DNA of 64,000 nt from Bacteroides caccae (GCF_002222615.2 NZ_CP022412.2:992001-1056000), one strand, 5' to 3'; counted from the stretch's first letter, positions 1 through 9,488 are shown. Translations and numbers: made by a program. Notes: generated by a model not told the origin, from the letters alone.

Positions 1-1737
1 GTTAAGCAATTCTCCCGCAATGTTTCCGAGTGTCCTCGCTGGAACGATGTCCTGGCCGATGTTTATAATGTTGAAGGAAACGTTTGGATGCAGTTGAACC
101 GTCCCGATTCTGCCATACTTGATTATCAAAAGGCGTATGCATATCGTCTGAAAGGAAAGCGCCTGCACCTTCTTCCCGACATTTGTATCAATATGGCTGA
201 CGCCTGCCTGCATCGCAGTGACTTGGCGCACACTGCCTCTTATTACCGCCGCGCCTTGTTTCTCTGCGATTCTCTGAGATTGTCCGAACATACGAAATTC
301 CCTGTCTATTACGGTTTGGGACAAACTTATATGGACTTGCGCGACTTCGATTTGTCCAACCATTATTATGAGCTGGCAGGAAAATTCTTTGACGAAATGA
401 ATGTGGGAGAACGTTGGACCTATCTCAACAATCGCGGAAATCATTATTATTACAGGAAGAATTATCAGGAAGCATTGAACTATATGCGCAGAGCCAATGC
501 CTTAGTCTCCGCCCACCCCCAAATGGTGTTTGAACAGAACTTTATCAAAGTAAACCTGGGAGAATTATACTTGTTGACCAATAACTTGGATTCAGCACAG
601 ATATGCTTGGACGAGAGTTATCGTTTCTTTTCGGAAATTCAGCATAACTCGGCTGTATACTATATCGAAACTCAAATGATTGAACTGGCGTTACAGAAAG
701 GAAATATGGCGCTAGCTCATAAAATGATAGAACGTACCGCTCCTGTGGGACATCTTGATGCCAATATGCTGACAATACGCAACCAATATCTCCAGCATTA
801 CTTCGAGCGTGCCGGCGACTACCGCCGTGCTTATGAATATTTGAAGCGTGACTGTCGTCTGGATGATTCTATCCGTAGCGAACGGGTACAGACACGTGTC
901 GCAGAACTGGATATGCGCTATCGTCAGGACACTATTGTATTGCGGAAAGAAATGCAGATTCAACGGCAGGCAGGTGAAGTGAAAGCTTTGAAGTTGAGCG
1001 TTTATATATGGGTACTTGTTTGTGTGCTGCTAGTTGCAGGAACAGGCGGTATCATCTGGTATATGCGGAAGAAAAGAGAATTTCTTCGTGAACGCTTTTT
1101 CCGGCAAATCAACCGTGTCCGCATGGAGAACCTGCGGAGCCGGATTTCCCCCCATTTCACTTTCAATGTATTGGGACGTGAGATTAATCAGTTCACGGGG
1201 TCGGAAGATGTGAAGAATAACCTGTTGGAGCTGGTTAAATATCTCCGACGCAGTCTTGAACTGACGGAAAAACTAAGTGTTTCCTTACAAGACGAGCTGG
1301 ATTTTGTACGTTCGTATATTAATCTCGAAAGAGGACGCGTCGGCGAAGATTTTACGGCAACGGTTACAGTGGAGGAAGGACTGGATGCAAGTCGTGTGAT
1401 GATTCCTTCGATGATTATACAAATACCGGTTGAGAATGCAATCAAGCATGGACTGGTTGGGAAAGATGGTGAAAAGGAGTTGACGATACATGTCTCTCAT
1501 GAAAAGAATGGTATCTGTATTACGATTTGTGATAACGGCCGCGGGTATCTTCCGCACGTAACTTCGGCAACACGGGGAACGGGTACCGGACTGAAGGTGT
1601 TGTATCAGACCATTCAACTGCTGAATACGAAAAACAAGAGTGACAAAATACGTTTTGAAATAACCAATAGAAACAGTGGACAGACCGGTACATTAGTTTC
1701 GGTATATATCCCGTTTCGTTTTTCTTATGATTTATGA
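1..1737 (+). CDS. LytS-type sensor histidine kinase with TPR-like sensor region (5' end outside window)
   Basis: The reading frame is open from base 1, so the gene starts upstream; the first ATG inside the window, at 88, is internal. The first two thirds are helical and rich in Tyr and Ala pairs, typical of tetratricopeptide repeats. A single membrane segment follows (about 1000-1065, ending in WYMRKKREF). The kinase core has an H-box variant (RISPHFTFNVLG) like that of LytS/YehU kinases, an N-box (PVENAIKHGL), and G-boxes (DNGRG, GTGTGLKVL). The TPR part probably lies in the periplasm and the kinase in the cytoplasm. The stop overlaps the start of the response regulator gene by four bases, so the two are translationally coupled and form a two-component pair. 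The signal is unknown. Confidence 0.9.
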   Translation, partial: VKQFSRNVSECPRWNDVLADVYNVEGNVWMQLNRPDSAILDYQKAYAYRLKGKRLHLLPDICINMADACLHRSDLAHTASYYRRALFLCDSLRLSEHTKFPVYYGLGQTYMDLRDFDLSNHYYELAGKFFDEMNVGERWTYLNNRGNHYYYRKNYQEALNYMRRANALVSAHPQMVFEQNFIKVNLGELYLLTNNLDSAQICLDESYRFFSEIQHNSAVYYIETQMIELALQKGNMALAHKMIERTAPVGHLDANMLTIRNQYLQHYFERAGDYRRAYEYLKRDCRLDDSIRSERVQTRVAELDMRYRQDTIVLRKEMQIQRQAGEVKALKLSVYIWVLVCVLLVAGTGGIIWYMRKKREFLRERFFRQINRVRMENLRSRISPHFTFNVLGREINQFTGSEDVKNNLLELVKYLRRSLELTEKLSVSLQDELDFVRSYINLERGRVGEDFTATVTVEEGLDASRVMIPSMIIQIPVENAIKHGLVGKDGEKELTIHVSHEKNGICITICDNGRGYLPHVTSATRGTGTGLKVLYQTIQLLNTKNKSDKIRFEITNRNSGQTGTLVSVYIPFRFSYDL

Positions 1738-2510
1738 TGGATACAGAAGAAAAGTACAAAGTGGTCATCATTGATGACGAACGTTCTGCAAGTGACGCTT
1801 TGCGCCGTGAACTGGAGCCTTATCGTGAATTTGAGATAAAGGGAATTGCAAGCAGTGGTGCAAAAGGGAAAAAGATGATTATGGAGTTGCATCCGGATTT
1901 ACTCTTTCTTGATGTGGAGCTTCCGGATATATTGGGGCTTAATTTGCTAAGTGAGATAAAGGATGATGTATTGTGGGATATGAAGGTTGTGTTCTATACG
2001 TCCTATGATAAATATCTGCTTCAGGCTTTGCGTGAGTCGGCTTTTGATTTCTTGTTGAAACCTTTTAGCGCGGAAGACTTGAAAGTTGTCATAGACCGTT
2101 ATCGGAAAGCGGTGCGTTCTGCTGTAGTGGTGCCTCCCTCTTTTGCTTCTTCTATTATAGCTCTGATGCCGCAACAGGGAATGTTTATGATTAGCACGGT
2201 GACAGGATTCAAGCTCTTACGGCTGGAAGAAATCGGATTTTTTGAATATTTGAAAGATAAACGTCAATGGCAGGTGGTTCTGTTTAATCAAACCCGGTTG
2301 AACCTGAAACGGAACACGAAAGCGGAGGATATCGTCAGTTATTCGCAGGCTTTCGTACAAATCAGTCAATCGGCCATTGTGAATGTAAATTATCTGGCTA
2401 TGATCGATGGAAAGTGTTGCCAACTTTATCCGCCTTTCCACGATAAAGGTGATCTGGTCATTTCCAGAAGCTATCTGAAAGAATTGCAGGAACGGTTTTA
2501 TGTCTTGTGA
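1734..2510 (+). CDS. LytTR-family response regulator
   Basis: A 258-residue two-domain regulator. The receiver domain (about 8-125) has the acidic pair DDE at 14-16, the phosphoacceptor Asp60 in FLDVELP and the conserved Lys in LLKPF. The C-terminal part (about 150-255) has the LytTR DNA-binding layout, with the EIGFFEYLKDKRQW strand region and the QISQSAIVNVNYL segment. The ATG at 1734 overlaps the kinase stop (ATGA); the second ATG at 1737 could also be used. Such regulators usually bind direct repeats upstream of a few targets; no target is evident here. A hairpin terminator follows at 2537. Confidence 0.93.
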   Translation: MMDTEEKYKVVIIDDERSASDALRRELEPYREFEIKGIASSGAKGKKMIMELHPDLLFLDVELPDILGLNLLSEIKDDVLWDMKVVFYTSYDKYLLQALRESAFDFLLKPFSAEDLKVVIDRYRKAVRSAVVVPPSFASSIIALMPQQGMFMISTVTGFKLLRLEEIGFFEYLKDKRQWQVVLFNQTRLNLKRNTKAEDIVSYSQAFVQISQSAIVNVNYLAMIDGKCCQLYPPFHDKGDLVISRSYLKELQERFYVL

Positions 2511-2536
2511 TACAGCCTACGGTTATATAAAGTGAA

Positions 2537-2573
2537 AACGCCTCTTCTTCATCAGGAGCGGCGTTCTCTTTTG
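2537..2573 (+). terminator. Rho-independent terminator after the LytTR regulator
   Basis: The arms AACGCC (2537-2542) and GGCGTT (2560-2565) pair, with partial pairing inside the loop, and are followed by CTCTTTT. It lies 27 bases after the regulator stop and ends the two-component operon. Confidence 0.7.
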
Positions 2574-2603
2574 TTAGAATATTAGAATGAGAGAGAGTTT
2601 TTG

Positions 2604-2999
2604 TTACATATTTGTATTATCCATTGTTACAGTCATCTCGGGTACCAGTACATAAGCACGCTTTTTAGCGTTCCATTTATAGTAATTGGTAGTGACGGTC
2701 TTGCCTTCATAAATATAGTTGATACGCAAATTCTTTACCCATTCGTCCTTGTTGCTGTCCCATTTGAGGGCTTCGCTTTCGGTCATGCGTTTATTGTCGT
2801 CGTACTTATAATTGTACTTCATATAGTTGGCAAGTGTATTTCCGTCCATTTTGTAAACGGTCTGGCCTACTGTCATGCCATTTTCTTCTATCGGATTGTA
2901 AATCAACTGACCGTCGTTGTTACGTGCGGAAGCGGTGAAAGATGCAATAAGAAGAGCAGCGGATAAAACGAACATTTTTAAGGATACTTTTGCTTTCAT
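2604..2999 (-). CDS. DUF3836 family secreted protein
   Basis: A 131-residue protein with a clear Sec signal peptide (MKAKVSLKMFVLSAALLIAS, cleavage near TASA). The mature part is about 105 residues, rich in Tyr, Lys and Asn, with repeated short beta-like segments (VYKMDGNTLANYMKYNYKYDDN, in two pieces). This matches DUF3836, a Bacteroides family of small exported proteins of unknown function that often occurs in many copies per genome. It is alone on the minus strand, between the two-component operon and polA. A CAAACTTA element at 3059-3066 (TAAGTTTG on the coding strand) may be its -7 box, but no matching -33 box was found. No function can be given. Confidence 0.8.
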   Translation of the reverse strand: MKAKVSLKMFVLSAALLIASFTASARNNDGQLIYNPIEENGMTVGQTVYKMDGNTLANYMKYNYKYDDNKRMTESEALKWDSNKDEWVKNLRINYIYEGKTVTTNYYKWNAKKRAYVLVPEMTVTMDNTNM

Positions 3000-3164
3000 G
3001 GCTATTTTAGTTTTAAGTTATACTTTCATTTGTCTACTGATGTACCAGTTTTACGCTGCAAACTTACATATTAATTTGATATTTATGCATTTTGGGGAGT
3101 GAAATATTATCAAATTGTCAAGCATGGGTGCTGGTAGTAGTTTGCTTTTTGCCAAGATTAGTGA

Positions 3165-3198
3165 CAAAAAAATATCCGGCAGTCAATCTGCCGGATAT
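3165..3198 (-). terminator. Rho-independent terminator of polA
   Basis: A perfect 11-bp stem (ATATCCGGCAG at 3172-3182, CTGCCGGATAT at 3188-3198) with a 5-base loop is followed on the minus strand by a T run (complement of the A run at 3165-3172). It lies 66 bases past the polA stop. Confidence 0.93.
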
Positions 3199-3263
3199 AG
3201 AACGAATCACTTCGTTTAAAAAGAAATCTTTTTTCTAGCTTTCGGATAGCGAGTTAAATAATG

Positions 3264-6113
3264 TTAGTGAGCTTCGAGCCAGTTCTTGCCCCACCCGCAA
3301 TCAGCTTTCAGAGGTACATGCATACGGTATGCGTGTTCCATTTCTTCGATAACAATTTCTTCTACACGTTCTTTTTCTTCAACGGGAACACTGAAGTTCA
3401 ATTCGTCATGTACTTGCAGGATCATTTTGGCTTGTATTCCTTCCGTTTGGAAACGTTGATAGATACGTGCCATAGCCACCTTGATAATATCTGCCGCACT
3501 TCCCTGGATAGGTGCGTTAATGGCATTCCGTTCCGCATATCCGCGTACAACGGCGTTTCGTGAGTTGATGTCCGGCAAGAAGCGTTTCCGGTGGAAAATA
3601 GTCTCCACATAGCCTTTTTCTTGTGCAACCTGGATACTTTTATCCATATAAGCCTTCACTCCCGGATAGGTTTCGAAATAGCCGTCGATAAGTTCTTTGG
3701 CTTCTTTCCGTTCTACGTTCATCCGTTCGGCGAGGCCGAATACGGATATACCATAGATAATGCCGAAATTGGCAGTTTTGGCTTTGCGACGCATATCGGA
3801 GCCTACATCTTGCAAGTCAATCTTATAAATCTTTGCGGCGGTGGCAGCGTGGATGTCATGGTTGCTGAGGAAAGCGTCGATCATGTTCTTATCCTCGCTC
3901 AGATGCGCCATGATGCGCAATTCAATCTGTGAGTAGTCCGCAGAGAAGAAAAGGCAGCCTTCATCGGGGATGAATGCTTTGCGGATTTCTTTTCCGTTCT
4001 CGTCGCGGATCGGGATATTTTGTAGGTTCGGATTGCTTGAACTAAGACGTCCCGTGGCGGTAACGGTTTGGTTGAAAGAAGTATGTACCCGTCCTGTACG
4101 CGGATTGATGAGTTGGGGGAGTGCATCGATGTATGTTCCCAATAACTTTTTCAGTCCCCGGTGTTCTAATATCTTTTCTACCACAGGATGTTTGTGGCGA
4201 AGGCTTTCGAGCACCTCTTCCGAAGTGACGTATTGCCCGGTTTTAGTCTTTTTTGCCTTCTCTACAATTCTTAATTTATCAAACAGCACCTCACCGACTT
4301 GCTTCGGTGAAGCAATATTGAACGTTTCACCTGCCAGCTCGTAAATTTCCTTTTCGATATTCTCCATTTGTGCCGTAAAGTGGGCGGAAGATTGTTTCAG
4401 CGCTTCCGTATCCAGCAGCACACCGTTGCGTTCGATATTAACCAGTACCGGAACAAGCGGCATTTCTATATCATAGAACAGCCGCTCGGCGTCATTCTCC
4501 TTTAATTCCTTTTCCAGAACGTTTTTCAGTTTCAGGGTTACGTCCGCATCTTCGCAGGCGTAACGATAAACGTCTTTCGGGGCGAGGTCGCGCATATTTT
4601 TCTGGTTCTTCCCTTTCGGACCAATCAGTTCATCAATATGGATTGTCTGATAACGTAGATAGATTTCGGCAAGATAATCCATTCCGTGACGGAGTTCAGG
4701 TTGAAGAACATAATGGGCGATCATTGTATCGAACAACGGGCCTTTTACTTGCACTCCATAATTTTGAAGAACGATCATATCATACTTGATATTCTGTCCG
4801 ACCTTCAATGAGTTTTCATTTTCAAATACCGGGCGGAACTCATTGACGATTTTTAACGCTTCTTCCTGATCGGCGGGGACCGGGACATAAAAAGCTTCAT
4901 TTTCGGCAATGGAAAAACTCATTCCGACCAATTCGGCGTCCATTGGTTCGGTTCCGGTAGTTTCCGTATCTAGCGAAAGAATTTTTGATGTAAGTAACTT
5001 TTGAATAATTTTTGTTCTTTTCTCTTCTGTATCAATAAGTTGGTAGTCACAATTGAGCGTTTCTAACGTCGCTAGATTTGAATTTTTAGCTTCGCCCGGC
5101 TCGTTGCCCGTAAAATTCGCAAATAAATCGCCTTGCACGGCTCCGCCTTCCTCGGGAAAAAGTGGGAGAGGGGCGAGGTTACTTTTTTCTGCTGCCGTTT
5201 TGTTTCCGGTTGGAGTTGTTATTCCGTTTCCGGCATTCTCTTTTTTCAGAACGCGATCGATCAGTGTCCGGAATTCCAGTTCCTCGAAAATCTGTCGGAG
5301 CGAATCTTCGTCTGCCTGCTCACGAACGAGCGAATCCATATCGAGTTGGATAGGCACGTCGATTTTGATAGTCGCGAGGAATTTTGAGAAAGTAATCATT
5401 TCCCGATTCGTTTCCACTTTTGTTTTCAGTGCTCCCTTGAGTTGGTCGGTATGTTCCAGAAGATTCTCAATGCTTCCGAATTCGGCTATCAGTTTTTGAG
5501 CTGTCTTTTCTCCTACTCCGGGGCAGCCGGGGATATTGTCCGAAGAATCTCCCATTAGGCCGAGCATATCGATGACTTGTGCCGGTGACTGAATATCGAA
5601 TTTGGCTTTCACCTCATCGACACCCATTACTTCAAAACCTCCCGTATGTTTGGGGCGGTACATGAATACCTTGTCGCTTACTAATTGTCCGTAATCTTTG
5701 TCCGGGGTCATCATATAAGTAATAATCCCTTGGCGTCCGGCTTCGGTAGCGAGTGTTCCTATCACGTCGTCAGCCTCGTAGCCTGCCACTTCCAGAATAG
5801 GGATACGGTAGGCACGGATGATTTCTTTTATAATAGGTACGGAAAGACGGATTGCTTCCGGAGTTTCTTCACGCTGTGCTTTATATTGTTCGAAAGCCTC
5901 GTGGCGGAAGGTAGGGCCGGCCGGGTCGAAAGCCACTCCTATATGAGTGGGATTCTCCTTCTTCAATACTTCTTCGAGGGTATTGACAAACCCTAGAATA
6001 GCTGAAGTGTTGAATCCTTTTGAGTTGATTCGGGGATTCTTAATAAAGGCATAATAAGCCCGGTATATCAGTGCATAAGCGTCTAAAAGAAATAATTTAT
6101 TGTCTGACTCCAT
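3264..6113 (-). CDS. polA: DNA polymerase I
   Basis: A full-length 949-residue family A polymerase for gap filling, repair and Okazaki fragment maturation. The N-terminal 5' nuclease (about 1-290) has the YEADDVIGTLA and GDSSDNIPG metal-site segments. The 3'-5' proofreading domain (about 370-560) keeps the DxE motif (DTET at 382-385), so it should be active, unlike several Gram-positive PolA proteins. The polymerase domain has motif A (DYSQIELR, 726-733), motif B (RRKAKTANFGIIYG, 775-788) and motif C (QVHDEL, 900-905). The frame extends upstream to 6146, but the ATG at 6113 gives the usual MESDNKLFLLDAYALIYRA start. The linker at about 290-360 is acidic and low in complexity. Confidence 0.98.
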   Translation of the reverse strand: MESDNKLFLLDAYALIYRAYYAFIKNPRINSKGFNTSAILGFVNTLEEVLKKENPTHIGVAFDPAGPTFRHEAFEQYKAQREETPEAIRLSVPIIKEIIRAYRIPILEVAGYEADDVIGTLATEAGRQGIITYMMTPDKDYGQLVSDKVFMYRPKHTGGFEVMGVDEVKAKFDIQSPAQVIDMLGLMGDSSDNIPGCPGVGEKTAQKLIAEFGSIENLLEHTDQLKGALKTKVETNREMITFSKFLATIKIDVPIQLDMDSLVREQADEDSLRQIFEELEFRTLIDRVLKKENAGNGITTPTGNKTAAEKSNLAPLPLFPEEGGAVQGDLFANFTGNEPGEAKNSNLATLETLNCDYQLIDTEEKRTKIIQKLLTSKILSLDTETTGTEPMDAELVGMSFSIAENEAFYVPVPADQEEALKIVNEFRPVFENENSLKVGQNIKYDMIVLQNYGVQVKGPLFDTMIAHYVLQPELRHGMDYLAEIYLRYQTIHIDELIGPKGKNQKNMRDLAPKDVYRYACEDADVTLKLKNVLEKELKENDAERLFYDIEMPLVPVLVNIERNGVLLDTEALKQSSAHFTAQMENIEKEIYELAGETFNIASPKQVGEVLFDKLRIVEKAKKTKTGQYVTSEEVLESLRHKHPVVEKILEHRGLKKLLGTYIDALPQLINPRTGRVHTSFNQTVTATGRLSSSNPNLQNIPIRDENGKEIRKAFIPDEGCLFFSADYSQIELRIMAHLSEDKNMIDAFLSNHDIHAATAAKIYKIDLQDVGSDMRRKAKTANFGIIYGISVFGLAERMNVERKEAKELIDGYFETYPGVKAYMDKSIQVAQEKGYVETIFHRKRFLPDINSRNAVVRGYAERNAINAPIQGSAADIIKVAMARIYQRFQTEGIQAKMILQVHDELNFSVPVEEKERVEEIVIEEMEHAYRMHVPLKADCGWGKNWLEAH

Positions 6114-6200
6114 AGATTTTATTAATTTTTCATGGTAAAAGTACAAAAAAATACCGTATTAAGCGTTTTATTATTACTTTTGTGCTCAAATTGTGCATGA

Positions 6201-7175
6201 ATGGACAGCATCTCTATTATCAGAACACCGATTGAAAGCGAACTTGAGGCTTTCAAAGAACTTTATGATAGTTCTCTTTCCAGTTCGAATACACTGCTTG
6301 ATAGCGTAGTAGCTCATATACGCCAGCGCAGTGGAAAGATGATGCGTCCTATTCTCGTCTTGTTGGTAGCACGCCTTTATGGCGTCGTGTCTCCTGCCAC
6401 TCTTCATGCGGCGGTATCTCTGGAACTTCTTCATAATGCCAGTTTGGTGCATGACGACGTAGTGGACGAAAGTACCGAACGCCGTGGGCAACTCTCGGTG
6501 AATGCTATCTTTAATAATAAGGTAGCCGTACTGACGGGGGATTATCTTCTGGCAACAAGCCTGGTGCATGCCGAGCTGACGAACAGTCATCAGATTATCC
6601 GGCTGGTATCTTCATTGGGGCAGGATCTTGCCGACGGCGAGTTGCTCCAGCTCTCAAATGTAAGTAATCATAGCTTTTCGGAGACAGTTTATTTCGATGT
6701 GATTCGTAAGAAAACTGCGGCCCTATTCGCTGCCTGTACGGCGGCGGCGGCTTACTCGGTAGGAGTGAGTGAGGAAGAAGTGAAATTAGCCCGCTTGTTG
6801 GGTGAATATATCGGTATCTGTTTTCAGATTAAGGATGATATTTTCGACTATTTCGACAGCAAGGAAATCGGTAAGCCGACAGGGAACGATATGCTTGAAG
6901 GCAAACTGACACTCCCTGTCTTGTATGCACTTAATAGAGCGAATGACAATCAGGCTACTGAAATTGCTCTCAAAGTGAAAGAGGGTACGGCTACTCTCGA
7001 TGAAATAGCTCGTCTGATCGCATTTACCAAGGAAAACGGTGGTATTGAATATGCTGTCCGGACGATGAACGCATATAAGCAAAAAGCCTTTGGGCTGTTG
7101 GCCTCTCTGCCGGATTCTGCTATCTGCGTGGCTCTCCGGTCTTATCTGGATTACGTTGTAGATCGCGAAAAATAG
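6201..7175 (+). CDS. Polyprenyl diphosphate synthase (trans, IspB/HepT-like)
   Basis: A 324-residue trans-isoprenyl diphosphate synthase that extends an allylic diphosphate with isopentenyl diphosphate to make the side chain of menaquinone. Both Asp-rich motifs are present: the first in LVHDDVVDESTERRG (FARM region) and the second in QIKDDIFDYF (SARM). KMMRP near residue 48 binds the diphosphate. Chain length cannot be read safely from sequence. The gene is divergent from polA, with 87 bases between the two starts; TACTTTTG at 6175-6182 fits a Bacteroides -7 box. It is the only plus-strand gene in this block. Confidence 0.93.
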   Translation: MDSISIIRTPIESELEAFKELYDSSLSSSNTLLDSVVAHIRQRSGKMMRPILVLLVARLYGVVSPATLHAAVSLELLHNASLVHDDVVDESTERRGQLSVNAIFNNKVAVLTGDYLLATSLVHAELTNSHQIIRLVSSLGQDLADGELLQLSNVSNHSFSETVYFDVIRKKTAALFAACTAAAAYSVGVSEEEVKLARLLGEYIGICFQIKDDIFDYFDSKEIGKPTGNDMLEGKLTLPVLYALNRANDNQATEIALKVKEGTATLDEIARLIAFTKENGGIEYAVRTMNAYKQKAFGLLASLPDSAICVALRSYLDYVVDREK

Positions 7176-7178
7176 CGG

Positions 7179-7856
7179 TTATCGATGTTTGTTCAAAAGT
7201 AAATAGCACGATAATAAACGGTCCCAATCTTCTATTTTCTCTGATTGCATTGCTCGCCCGAGGAGGAAACTCTTGTCTATTTCTTCCGGCGAACGGAGTA
7301 TTTCGGAGCATAGTATTCCTGCCTGCTCAATATGTTCCCATGCTTGTCCTTTGGTGATATATCCGATTTCATAAGCCGCACGTGCCAGGTTGACCAACAT
7401 CCCCATATCCCATGCGTCAATTCCTCTTTCCAAGTCATTTATCCATATAATCGGGTCTCTTCTTTCCTCTGTATATTTTACGAATCTGTATAAATTGTTT
7501 CCCTGCCGGACGAAACGTTCCACTCCGAAAAAGCGTTTATGTATGATTGTTTCAAATTCGTTGATATTGTCTGACGAGAGCAGGTAGGGGAGCATGATCT
7601 GATAGGGAACCCTGTCTCCTTCATTAGTCAGGAATTGTAATAGTCCGTTGGTTGATTCGGTGTCAACGCAGTGAAATTCTTCAGACAGCAGTCGGGTTAA
7701 CTTTTGCGGGTGAACTCCTGTTTCTATTGAGTTGAGATAAAAACCTTTTAACGCAGCTTCCATATAGCCAATGCGCAACCCTAGCTTTCTTTTCGTCCCG
7801 AGGACTAGATTTAGCGGATTGCGGTTTATTCTTAAGGCTTGAATGTGTGCTTCCAT
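7179..7856 (-). CDS. DUF1266 domain-containing protein
   Basis: A protein of about 225 residues whose C-terminal half has the DUF1266 signature: a Trp-Asp start (GIDAWDMGMLVNLARAAYEIG), then YITKGQAWEHI and a SFLLGRAMQS-like end. No signal peptide or membrane segment is seen, so it is probably cytoplasmic. The frame is open to 7883, but the ATG at 7856 (MEAHIQALRI) is preferred. The stop lies three bases from the stop of the convergent polyprenyl synthase gene, so the two share an end. The function of the family is unknown. Confidence 0.72.
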   Translation of the reverse strand: MEAHIQALRINRNPLNLVLGTKRKLGLRIGYMEAALKGFYLNSIETGVHPQKLTRLLSEEFHCVDTESTNGLLQFLTNEGDRVPYQIMLPYLLSSDNINEFETIIHKRFFGVERFVRQGNNLYRFVKYTEERRDPIIWINDLERGIDAWDMGMLVNLARAAYEIGYITKGQAWEHIEQAGILCSEILRSPEEIDKSFLLGRAMQSEKIEDWDRLLSCYLLLNKHR

Positions 7857-7890
7857 TTTTATACTCTTATGATTAAAGTTCACTGAAAAA

Positions 7891-8075
7891 GCGTGGGGAC
7901 TGTTGCTATATATTTTCCTGAGGCTTCGGCAAGCCGTTATGAATTATACACAAGCAACAGTCCCACGCTCCGTTCGCTATATAACAACAGTATATACATG
8001 AAAGTGCGTGAGACCCGTTTGCTTATTACCATTCATAACTTTGAATTTTGCCGAATTCCAGGAATTTGGTAATAA
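7891..8075. repeat. Nested inverted repeats in a 404-bp gene-free stretch
   Basis: The stretch 7857-8260 has no gene. It holds GCGTGGGGACTGTTGCT (7891-7907) facing AGCAACAGTCCCACGC (7953-7968), one unpaired G apart, with a perfect inner hairpin GGCTT-CGGC-AAGCC (7922-7935). A second unit pairs TTATTACCA (8023-8031) with TGGTAATAA (8067-8075). The two units also share complementary blocks: CCTG, TTCGGCAA and GTTATGAA in the first face TTCATAAC, TTGCCGAA and CCAGG in the second. The remainder up to the deoC terminator is AT-rich with no other clear signal. Confidence 0.75.
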
Positions 8076-8182
8076 ATGAAACGTTCTCTGGTTCAATTAT
8101 TTAGCTAGATATCCACAGCCAAATCTGAGACAAAGATAATGATTTTTGCGGATTGCTTGATAACTATCTTTAGTTTTTCTTA

Positions 8183-8230
8183 AATAAAAAATACCGCATC
8201 GGTTCTCGTTTTGCGGAGAGCCGTGCGGTA
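8183..8230 (-). terminator. Rho-independent terminator after deoC
   Basis: TACCGCA (8192-8198) pairs with TGCGGTA (8224-8230), with more pairing inside (GGTTCTC with GAGAGCC). On the minus strand it is followed by a run of T (complement of the A run at about 8186-8191). It ends the dtd-mazG-deoC operon. Confidence 0.85.
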
Positions 8231-8260
8231 AGGCATATTTGATTGCTTATGTAGCCTTTC

Positions 8261-9163
8261 CTAGAAGAATTTTATTTCTTCTCCCTTGATATCAGAGAGT
8301 AGGAGATTTGCCAGGCGGCTTGTTCCCAAGCGGAATAACCGGTTGTCCAGCCATTCTTCACCCAATACTTCTTTCACAATAGTGTAATAAATAATTGCGT
8401 CATTGACTGTATTGATTCCTCCTGCCGGTTTGAAGCCAATCTTGTTTCCTGTCTTCTGATAGTATTCCTTGATAGCTTCACACATCACATAAGCAGCTTC
8501 CGGAGTAGCTGCAGGCTGCTGTTTTCCGGTCGATGTTTTGATGAAATCCGCACCTGAATACATGGATAGGATAGAGGCTTTTTTGATGTTGGAAGCGCTC
8601 TTTAGTGCACCCGTTTCGAGGATTACCTTGAGGTGGCGTTCCTTACAGACTTCCTTCAACTCCTGTATTTCCTCACACATTGCTTCGTAGTCGCCACTCA
8701 GGAACCTGCCTATGGAGATTACAATATCTATTTCGTCTGCGCCGTCTGCAATGGCCAGTGCAGTTTCCGCTACTTTTACTTCGGTAAATGTTTGAGAAGA
8801 AGGGAATCCTCCTGATACACAGGCGATATTCACTCCGTCTACCTCCAGCGTATTCTTGACGATAGCTGCAAAGTTGGGATACACGCAGATCGCAGCTACA
8901 TTTTTCAAGTCAGGAAATTCATCATCGAACTGGTTTACTTTTTCAGTAAATCGCATAACGCTTTCATCGCTATCCGTACTGTTCAGTGTAGTCAGGTCAA
9001 TGCACGTGAACAGGAATTTCTTGACTTCTTCCGTGTTGTTCTCCGGCACTTTCTTTTCAATCAGGTCAGCTACGCGAGCCTGAATATCTGCATCGCTCAG
9101 ATGTGTATTATACTTCGCCAGAGCGGCATCGTACTTGTTGGACAGTGAATTATTCTCCTCCAT
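8261..9163 (-). CDS. deoC: Deoxyribose-phosphate aldolase
   Basis: A 300-residue class I aldolase that splits 2-deoxyribose-5-phosphate into glyceraldehyde-3-phosphate and acetaldehyde in deoxynucleoside breakdown. The Schiff-base lysine is in GADFIKTSTGKQ, and the second active-site lysine in IGFKPAGGI. The strand VILETGALKS is also typical. It is longer than the E. coli enzyme because of about 40 extra N-terminal residues. The start overlaps the end of the MazG-like gene by 14 bases, so it is the last gene of a three-gene operon with dtd. Confidence 0.95.
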   Translation of the reverse strand: MEENNSLSNKYDAALAKYNTHLSDADIQARVADLIEKKVPENNTEEVKKFLFTCIDLTTLNSTDSDESVMRFTEKVNQFDDEFPDLKNVAAICVYPNFAAIVKNTLEVDGVNIACVSGGFPSSQTFTEVKVAETALAIADGADEIDIVISIGRFLSGDYEAMCEEIQELKEVCKERHLKVILETGALKSASNIKKASILSMYSGADFIKTSTGKQQPAATPEAAYVMCEAIKEYYQKTGNKIGFKPAGGINTVNDAIIYYTIVKEVLGEEWLDNRLFRLGTSRLANLLLSDIKGEEIKFF

Positions 9164-9488
9164 GATCGTTCAGTTTTGGGTTATTGATATGTCTTTTGCT
9201 ATCTCGTTTCGTTTTCTTTTCCATACTCTTTTGAAGGGCGGCAGTGACGTCTACGCCTGTCTGGTTGGCGATGCATAGGAGCACCCACAGAACGTCTGCT
9301 ATTTCTTCTTCGATATTGTCTTTCTCACCTTCCTTGAAGGATTGGTCACCGTATTTGCGGGCCATGACGCGGGCCAGTTCCCCGACTTCTTCCGTCAGTA
9401 CTGCCATATTGGTCAATTCGCTGAAATAGCGGACGCCGTATGTCTTTACCCATTGGTCTACCTGTTTTTGAGCTTCTTCCAGGGTCAT
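9150..9488 (-). CDS. MazG-like nucleotide pyrophosphohydrolase
   Basis: A 112-residue all-alpha NTP pyrophosphohydrolase. The metal-binding pattern of the MazG/dUTPase superfamily is present: EEVGELARVMAR in the first helix and EEEIADVLWVLLCIAN in the second (EExxE then ExxD). The short length fits the single-domain group rather than full MazG. The likely role is cleansing of non-standard or excess nucleoside triphosphates; the substrate is unknown. It lies 26 bases downstream of dtd and overlaps deoC, so the operon joins tRNA proofreading and nucleotide clean-up. Confidence 0.88.
   Translation of the reverse strand: MTLEEAQKQVDQWVKTYGVRYFSELTNMAVLTEEVGELARVMARKYGDQSFKEGEKDNIEEEIADVLWVLLCIANQTGVDVTAALQKSMEKKTKRDSKRHINNPKLNDHGGE

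Noticed and set aside
7120..7311. A 63-codon frame on the minus strand between the polyprenyl synthase and DUF1266 genes
   Set aside because: It overlaps both well-supported gene ends in another frame and shows no motif.
8109..8117. DnaA box (ATATCCACA, one mismatch)
   Set aside because: It is a single isolated match; no cluster of boxes was seen here or in the 14474-15715 gap.
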